A stretch of DNA of 64,000 bases from the NCBI GenBank assembly GCA_018398805.1, contig JAGFBZ010002341.1:536001-600000 (forward strand), read 5' to 3'. The position numbers and the translations under genes are program-made. Positions 58,952-64,000 of this stretch are shown here, piece after piece; position 1 is the stretch's first letter, and every line of letters starts with the position of its first letter. Below the pieces are notes generated by a model. It made no database searches. It was not told the DNA's origin and saw only the letters and a program-made list of their open reading frames with translations. This stretch comes from Hirundichthys speculiger. Lineage: Eukaryota; Chordata; Actinopteri; Beloniformes; Exocoetidae.

Positions 58952-60376
58952 CACTGTAAAAAAAAAAAAATTGTAATATAGCAGAATTTTACTGTCTATT
59001 TTACAGATTTTTTCCTGTATTTTTAAAATACCAATTTAATTTACAAAAATAGACTGTGATTTTACATGTCAAATGTAAAATATAAAATTGCTGTAACTGT
59101 AAAAAACACAATATTTATGTTCTTTTACAAAAAAACCCATTAGAAATACATATATTTATTGTTAAAATACGTTCACAAATATAACGTAATTTCACAAATA
59201 TTTGTGTGTTATTTAAGGGAATAAACTGTAAAATTCAACTTTAAAACACTAAAAAAAGAAAAAAAATAATTTAAAATTACTGAGGAATTAATAGTAAAAA
59301 TTTGTAATTTTACTATAATTTCTTTGTTAATTGACTAATATTTTCTTTGAAAATAACTACAATTACTCTCATTTCTAGATGGTAACATTTATCAACATTA
59401 TTGATAAATTATTAATTATATTTATTTTGAAAGGAGACGGGGAAAGGGGAAAGCTTGAGAAGGTGAATAATAAAGAGTTGGACTTGAACTTAGGGCTGCT
59501 GCCTCTGCTTATGGAGCATCAGCACTACCAAGTGAGTTGCAATTAAATGCTTTCAATAAAGCATTTCTCTGATAGATATGCTGCTAGTGATCTGGCAGGT
59601 CCTTTTGGGTCCTTTCCCAGCATCCTTTGCAGCCCTGGTTGTTTAGGTGCTTATCTGTGTTTATTTGTTAGCTATTTGATTTAATGCTGCCATGTAAAGT
59701 CTGTTGCTGGTTTGACCCCCTGTTGATTCATACCCCTTACATTTAACATGTTCATTTGTGTCACCCTGAGTTTAGTCTGTCTGTGTTCGAATAAGTACCT
59801 GTGAGTTTGTTTAATAAAGTGTGTAAAACAAAACTTGTGCTGTGCAAAAACAGGAAGTTGACAAAATACACTTTTTGCTAGTGCCAAGGTGTTGCAGACT
59901 AGGCTCCACTACATAGCAAAAGGCTACAGTCCTTATAATTGTAGTAATTTTAAACCCCAATATCTAGTTTATCAACAGTTTTTTGACATGTTTTGAAAGA
60001 TGAATCACATTTTTTGTCATATACTGTTATATCACATCAAACACAAATTATTATACAACTTCTTTACATAAAATAATGTAATTGAAACCAATTAATAACA
60101 GCACATATCTGTAAATTTAAGCATTATTATTCGTAATACAGCATTTACTTACCATATTTCTAGGTAACTTAATTGTTTTAAAATGTGAAAATGTTTCTAA
60201 TTAAATGTTAAAAAACAACCTGAAAATAAGGTTAAAACTACAACTACAAACTGTATTTTAATTATGGAAAAAACTTTTTATGAGAAAGTAATTTTCTGTT
60301 ATTTCACTATATTTTTCTGGCGCCTCAAACGGAAAATTACCGTTTTATTTTTTTACGATTTTTCTTTTTTACAGTG
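58952..60376. mobile_element. Long AT-rich MITE with CACTGTAAAAA ends
   Basis: A 1,425-bp element with inverted ends CACTGTAAAAAAAA and TTTTTTACAGTG, bounded by TA on both sides (58950-58951 and 60377-60378). The outer 300 bp on each side are full of 'tgtaaaat' and 'attttac' words. A central non-AT-rich part (about 59430-59900) has no recognised coding content. The ends suit a Tc1/mariner-like or related DNA transposon. The autonomous partner is not known to me. Confidence 0.75.
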
Positions 60377-60378
60377 TA

Positions 60379-61893
60379 CATTAACAGCAGTGTTGTACAC
60401 CAGACGCCGCTGCACTGCGTTGCAGCTGCAACGCAGCTTTGTTGCGTCCTTCACACGGCTTCTTTTCTCACTGGGACCTTTTCAAAAGCAGAGCATTTCT
60501 CCTGCCTGACAGTAGAAGTCACATTAAGCGGAGAACATTACACTTTTCTGTTGTGTTGATAACTCGGAGTACAACACCTCGTGTTCCCCTCAAACAGCTG
60601 AATCTCTCATTATCCGTGGTTCAGATGCTCTGACCGCTGGATTTCTGAGCCTCCGTCCTGATTTGTATCGGCGCAGCGATCTGATGTGATGTTACTGGGA
60701 GTCTGCACGGGCAAATTATTCTGAAAATTGCGTGGATCCTCCATGGTGTTCCACCTCTTTTTATTTCCTGACTCATTCATTCTGTGCTGTTAGATGTGGA
60801 TTCTGTCAAAACTGGACAAGCCACCTATTTTCAGTGAAGCGGAGTGCTAAGTTGCTCCTGAAATGTACTGCGGTGGGTCTGGAGAAAAATACAAGCCTCG
60901 ACTCCAGTGTCCAGTGGAAATAAATGATCACTCTCAAGGTTTGGGTGAGAGGTACACTTCAAAAAGGTTTTTATTGAGTGGTAGGGGGATTTAAACTTTG
61001 ATCATACCGAGACCTGACTCAACTCTGAGGGCTTTAAAACTGAACATTTGGCAACTTCACAAAGGCAAAATTGAAGTGAATATAATCAGTGAAGGATGTT
61101 AGAACCAGCACTATGGATGTCCACGATGACTGCTAATCATTAATAACAACAAATGAATAAACAAAAATAAAGGGTGCACCTTTCACTCAAGTTATTCAGG
61201 CGCTACCAATATTAATGCTGCTTGCTGTTTGTTTTCTTCTCAGACACTCTGACGACTGATGCAAAGGACGTCATGTTCTGACCCTGCAGCACTCTATAGC
61301 AGCATCTCTTGAAGTTTTCATGGCTGATCCTAGATTAGCATAATATTGGTGGCCACAGAGGAAGAAAACTCACCCAGACAGAACGCACGTCTCTTTATAT
61401 CTTATTCAACTGTATGCTTTCATGAGGCATCGTTTGCCTTTGTTGCAGCATCGCAGTCTTTTCATTTGTGAAGAGCGAGTAGAAGGTGAGCCAAAGTTCG
61501 TGAGATCGTCTCATCTCTGTCGTGACTTTTTTCCCTTTCTGTGGTTTGTTTCCATCTCACTTCCATGTTGGTGGCTGAGCCGTCTGCTGAGATGCGGTTC
61601 CCTCAACACGGCGCTGAGACATTTACGCCAATAGGACAAAACTGACCTGATGTCCCACAACAGCCGCCGCTTGACGTAGCTCTCCACAAATTGTAATCCC
61701 AAATCTGACGGAGGCTTGCTAGTCGGCACGTTTAGTTGGGGGGAGTAAAACGTGTGCAGGCTGAGGCTTTGGTGGGTTTTTTGGTGAGTTGCGAGCGCTG
61801 CTCGGTCAGGGCGCCTGGTTCCCTTTTGAAGTTGGCCGTGCAGGATAGTCACTGAGACAGGATGTAGGTAACCAGAGAGGTGAGTTTAAAGGG
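60379..61893. other. No gene seen; perfect 22-bp palindrome
   Basis: About 1.5 kb. A 22-bp perfect palindrome (CTGCGTTGCAG/CTGCAACGCAG) lies at 60415-60436. Open frames around 61422-61852 on both strands lack domains. Confidence 0.5.
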
Positions 61894-61901
61894 GGAACTG
61901 G

Positions 61902-63010
61902 TAGGGATGGGAATTGATAAGATTTTTCCGATTCCATTATCGATATGGTTTAATGATTCGATTCTTTATCAATTCTCTTATCGATTCTAATTTGGGAAAA
62001 AAGGAGAACAAACAGTTTTATTAGCATCAATTTTTTTTACTTAGAAGTCACGACCTTACAAACTCAACAGTGAGGTCAAAAGAGGCCCAAAGCCTGGATA
62101 ACGTGTTAACTGTTATAATATGTAACTGTGCAAATACACAAGAATGTGTAACATTTTACTAACAGATTTTTCCTAATAGAAATGAAAACATCTCCCTTTT
62201 AAAAGGATATATGAGCTCACTAAGCACTTAAAAATAATAATCAAGAAGGGATAAATACTATCAAATACAACGGAAATCTGCAAATACTAAGAAGAATTAA
62301 CAATTCTTTTGCAGAAAAATAAGCTTGTCTGCTTTTTCAGGAAGGATACTTGATCTTTCTGGAGGAAGGTAGTGAGCAGTAGCGAGTGCTGCCAGACTCT
62401 GAACCAGCCAGACTCTCTCTCTCTCGTCACGGTCATCTTCTAAATTAATGCAGAAGGCTTTCGTTTAATAGCATAGCGTTAATGTTATAGCGTGTTTTAC
62501 AAAGAAGCAAATAGGCAGCGGGATAGCTACTTACCAGAGTTGCCAGAGGTGATCTTAACTTGGCTGCTGCCGCTGGTGCTGGGTTGAGATCCATCAGTCC
62601 GAAGTGCATCAAAAACACGACACTTGTTATCATTGTGTGCTCATGTTGTGTGCGCAAATGTTTCTGCATGTTAGTCGTGTTCCCTCCCGACGCTGTTATC
62701 TCCACTTTACAATGACTGCAAGTTGCCTTGTTGGCCATCTTTCTTTGGTGAAGTGAAGCCAAACTTTGGAGCGTTTGAACCTGGTGGGCACCATTGTTGT
62801 TTACAACTGTAATGCGCGTGCTAAACCGACGTAACTTAATCACATAAGCGCTTTCTGGAATTGACTGTGCGTAACTTACGTAAATTACGTGAGATTTATG
62901 CTGGTTGGAATCGATAAGAGAATCGCTAGATAAACTGCCAAACAATTCCATGGAATTGAAACACACGGAACCGGTTCTCTACAGGAACCGGTTCTCGATT
63001 TCCAACCCTA
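61902..63010 (-). mobile_element. Internally deleted hAT element with intact-looking BED finger ORF
   Basis: A 1,109-bp element with ends TAGGGATGGGAATTGATAAG and TCTCGATTTCCAACCCTA, flanked by perfect 8-bp duplications GGAACTGG (61894-61901 and 63011-63018). Subterminal 'tatcgattc/gaaccggttct' words recur. The coding strand is minus and carries a 97-codon BED-finger frame (62445-62738). The catalytic domain is missing. Confidence 0.92.
62445..62738 (-). CDS. BED-finger-only reading frame of a deleted hAT
   Basis: Starting at the methionine at 62738, a 97-residue frame begins MANKATCSHCKVEITASGG and continues NTTNMQKHLRTQHEH. It has a complete BED-type finger with C-x2-C and H-x4-H plus the N-T-T-N-M helix start. 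After the finger comes a short alanine- and proline-containing stretch ('NPAPAAAAKLRSP') and then unrelated hydrophobic residues up to the stop. The family's full transposases are roughly 600 residues, so this is about one sixth of the length. It is the only BED finger in the window with no stop or frameshift, and could in principle make a DNA-binding-only peptide. Expression is unproven. I start at 62738 rather than the in-frame 62966 because the finger family starts here. Confidence 0.6.
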   Translation of the reverse strand: MANKATCSHCKVEITASGGNTTNMQKHLRTQHEHTMITSVVFLMHFGLMDLNPAPAAAAKLRSPLATLVSSYPAAYLLLCKTRYNINAMLLNESLLH

Positions 63011-63169
63011 GGAACTGGAGAGTTTGTAGAAGAGAAGTGAAAAGTTGTTGAATTCAAGGTCAGTCTGGGCAGGAGCTTTCCATGCATGGTGTAAAACTGT
63101 CATTATGAGATTTTTTATGCTTGTTGTTTTTCTCTTTGTTTCATTTTATTTTTCTTTCTTTCTTATTTA

Positions 63170-63263
63170 TTCATCAGTGGCTGTGCTTCTTCTGCTCTGT
63201 TCTTCCCTGCTGTTGTGAATTTCCCCACTGTGGGACAATAAAGGCTTTATTATCTTATCTCAT
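63170..63263 (+). mobile_element. LINE 3' tail fragment
   Basis: Contains CCCCACTGTGGGACAATAAA and ends GGCTTTATTATCTTATCT, a fish LINE 3' end. It is the plus-strand counterpart of the tail at 7009-7210. Confidence 0.65.
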
Positions 63264-63413
63264 GAATGCATGTTTCTGGTGATCCTTTATCATTGCTCTG
63301 CACAGAAGGACGTTTTGACTTCTTCTGACATTACGGGAGGGCTGGGGGGGGTGGGGGGGTAATCATACGGTTAGTCGCGTATTTATCGTTCTGTTTGTAA
63401 ATCATCTGTTCAA

Positions 63414-64000
63414 GAGGAGGGTGTGCAACACCGCTTCCAAAAGAGCTGGGACGCTGTGCAAAATGTAATTAAATACAGAATTCAATGATTTGCAAATGTC
63501 ATAGACTACAACACAGAACATTAAGACCATATCAGATGTTGAAAATGAGACAGTTCATAATTTCATGGGCATTTTTAGCTCATTTTAACTTTGTTGGCAA
63601 TACAAAAAAAAAAAGTCAAAGCTGTAACAGAGGCAACAAAAAGTTGGATCAGTAATTGGTGCAAATCAAAAACAGATGCAGGAGAATTTGACAACTAATT
63701 AAATTGGGAAGAGGTCAGTAACATGACTGGATATGAAAGATGCATTTCAAAGAGGCAGAGCCTCTCTGATGTAAAGATGGGCAGAAGGTCACCAATCTGA
63801 GACAAACTCTGTCTGAAAACTGAAAACTTAATGTGAAATTGCAGACTTTGAATCAGGAGGAGTATCTGTGTGCAGGGGACAAGGTTGAAATCTAGATCTG
63901 AAATGGACTGAGGAAAAATAGAAACACTGTTCTGTGTTCTTTTGGAAACCATGGATGCCGTGTCGTGCAGACGAAGGAGGAGAGGAACCATCCAGCTGGT
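63414..64000 (+). mobile_element. Tc1/mariner-like element, internally deleted, cut by window end
   Basis: The sequence follows a well-known fish Tc1/mariner family. The leader has 'gtgcaacaccgcttccaaaa' and 'caatgatttgcaaatgtcat' words, then a stretch matching the start of the transposase region ('gcagagcctctctgatgtaa', near 63755). A large piece of coding sequence is missing. The last 60 bases read FGNHGCRVVQTKEERNHPA, from the part just after the 'SDESKFE' region of the transposase. The window ends in the middle of the element. The frame is not continuous, so this copy is a relic. Confidence 0.75.

Noticed and set aside
1..64000. CRISPR array or bacterial-type operon
   Set aside because: No regularly spaced identical repeats with unique spacers, and no gene clusters. 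The content is eukaryotic transposon debris.

Overview
This window looks like a non-genic (intergenic or long-intron) stretch of a teleost fish genome. I reach that from the mobile-element mix: several BED-finger hAT families, Tc1/mariner pieces, RTE/Rex-like and CR1/Rex1-like LINE fragments, PIF/Harbinger and Tigger-like MITEs, tRNA-derived SINE pieces and a TTAGGG-type telomeric tract. The sequence is AT-rich, with many homopolymers and microsatellites. I found no convincing host protein-coding exon, rRNA, functional tRNA, operon or CRISPR array. Nearly all open frames are short chance ORFs or debris of transposon genes.

Layout. 0.2-1.8 kb: a minus-strand LINE split by a hAT MITE. 4.5 kb: an 81-bp hAT MITE. 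6.3-7.4 kb: an internally deleted hAT with a broken BED finger. 10.6-11.4 kb: a Tigger-like MITE carrying a Helitron-like repeat. 16.4-17.7 kb: a hAT with an N-terminal transposase fragment. 18.6-19.2 kb: a Tc1 relic. 20.4-21.6 kb: a long hairpin, a second Helitron-like copy and a hAT MITE. 23.8-26.6 kb: a SINE, a hAT MITE and another BED-finger hAT. 27.3-30.0 kb: two LINE relics, one containing a Harbinger-like MITE. 32.0-32.9 kb: a Tigger-like MITE with a nested LINE end. 35.4-40.9 kb: a MITE, a Tc1 relic, a SINE, a Harbinger MADF fragment and a hAT MITE. 42.1-44.2 kb and 49.6-51.2 kb: three-layer nests. 46.4-48.2 kb: MITEs. 52.7-54.7 kb: a LINE containing a Harbinger-like MITE and a short telomeric array. 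56.5-63.0 kb: two more BED-finger hATs and a long AT-rich MITE. 63.4 kb to the end: a Tc1-like element cut by the window edge.

Many element boundaries are firm because target-site duplications (TSDs) can be read directly: 8 bp for hATs, TA for Tigger-like elements, TTA for the Harbinger-like MITE, TTAA for a Kolobok/piggyBac-like MITE and 5 bp for two retro-insertions. Paralogous copies inside the window serve as empty-site references. The autonomous elements are absent and no transposase looks functional. I do not see a new multi-gene system. The items most worth a second look are the telomeric tract inside a LINE frame, four near-perfect hairpins, the recurrent survival of BED fingers in deleted hATs, and the nested insertions.
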